A stretch of 22,046 nucleotides of DNA. It comes from an uncultured Lachnospiraceae bacterium (GTDB lineage Bacteria > Bacillota > Clostridia > Lachnospirales > Lachnospiraceae). The notes beneath the pieces are model-generated. The model ran no database searches and was not told the origin of the DNA. It saw only the letters and a list, made by a program, of their open reading frames with translations. The DNA lies in the NCBI GenBank assembly GCA_910588405.1, contig CAJUPT010000047.1, forward strand, positions 1 to 22,046, in the 5' to 3' direction. Below, piece after piece: positions 21,971 through 22,046 of this stretch. A program made the position numbers and the translations under genes. Positions within the stretch are counted from its first letter, which is position 1, and each line of letters starts with the position of its first letter.

Positions 21971-22046
21971 CGTACGAACCTCCGCTGATTCAGTACCGCT
22001 GCGGTTCTCCCGGTGCACCTGGTTCTAAATCATTTTCCGGCCACAT
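21889..22046. repeat. Tandem repeat, 103-bp period, cut by the window edge
   Basis: 55 bp at 21889-21943 (beginning AGTACCGCTGCGGTTCTCCC) recur identically at 21992-22046. The flanks (CCTCCTAATTT and CCTCCGCTGATTC, containing the Shine-Dalgarno complement) are also similar. The window ends inside the second copy, so its full length and copy number cannot be known. Confidence 0.9.
21990..22046 (-). CDS. Partial coding end (18 codons) identical to the small ORF
   Basis: Open from the window edge and reading MWPENDLEPGAPGEPQRY, then TGA at 21992-21990. The 18 residues are identical to the C terminus of the 27-aa ORF. The upstream part is missing: this is either another copy of the small ORF or the true C terminus of a longer gene (ftsX would be expected in this position). 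The stop lies 19 bases before the GTG of the small ORF. Confidence 0.5.
   Translation of the reverse strand: MWPENDLEPGAPGEPQRY

Overview
The window looks like chromosomal DNA of an anaerobic Firmicute, most likely a Lachnospiraceae / Clostridium cluster XIVa gut organism. The reasons are strong AGGAGG ribosome sites, a tRNA with no encoded CCA, a DUF5688-type protein, Lachnospiraceae-style lipoproteins with Ser/Thr/Glu-rich linkers, and a eukaryote-like NADP isocitrate dehydrogenase. No phage, plasmid or CRISPR block is visible. The only mobile-element-type gene is a lone serine resolvase at the left end.

Left part (1-5.3 kb, accessory in character): a resolvase/invertase (minus strand), a doubtful 51-codon ORF, then a two-gene minus-strand unit encoding a histidine-rich metal-binding protein and a CooT-like nickel-binding protein. 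These are followed by a small hypothetical gene with a clear promoter, a repeat-rich non-coding stretch with a 31-bp tandem repeat, a low-complexity lipoprotein, and a secreted alpha/beta-hydrolase lipoprotein with an extra C-terminal domain.

Middle (5.3-12.4 kb, mostly housekeeping): queA and, upstream of it on the same strand, a membrane-anchored SH3b protein; a tRNA-Arg(CCG) with a near-perfect promoter; the DUF5688-type gene; and, on the minus strand, rpsO - pnp - PHP phosphoesterase. A long imperfect hairpin lies in the pnp leader after the rpsO terminator.

Right part (12.4-22 kb): a polar amino-acid ABC importer (binding protein, permease, ATPase) with an intercistronic hairpin; icd with its own promoter, divergent from a UDP-glucuronate 4-epimerase / UDP-glucose dehydrogenase pair that supplies uronic-acid nucleotide sugars. 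Convergent to these are an S41 C-terminal processing protease and an M23 (EnvC-like) peptidase, the pair usually found downstream of ftsE-ftsX. Just upstream of the M23 gene is a tandemly repeated short coding unit: a 27-codon ORF with its own ribosome site, preceded by a second copy of its last 18 codons that runs off the window edge. This is the most unusual thing seen. A second structured non-coding element sits between the M23 and S41 genes.
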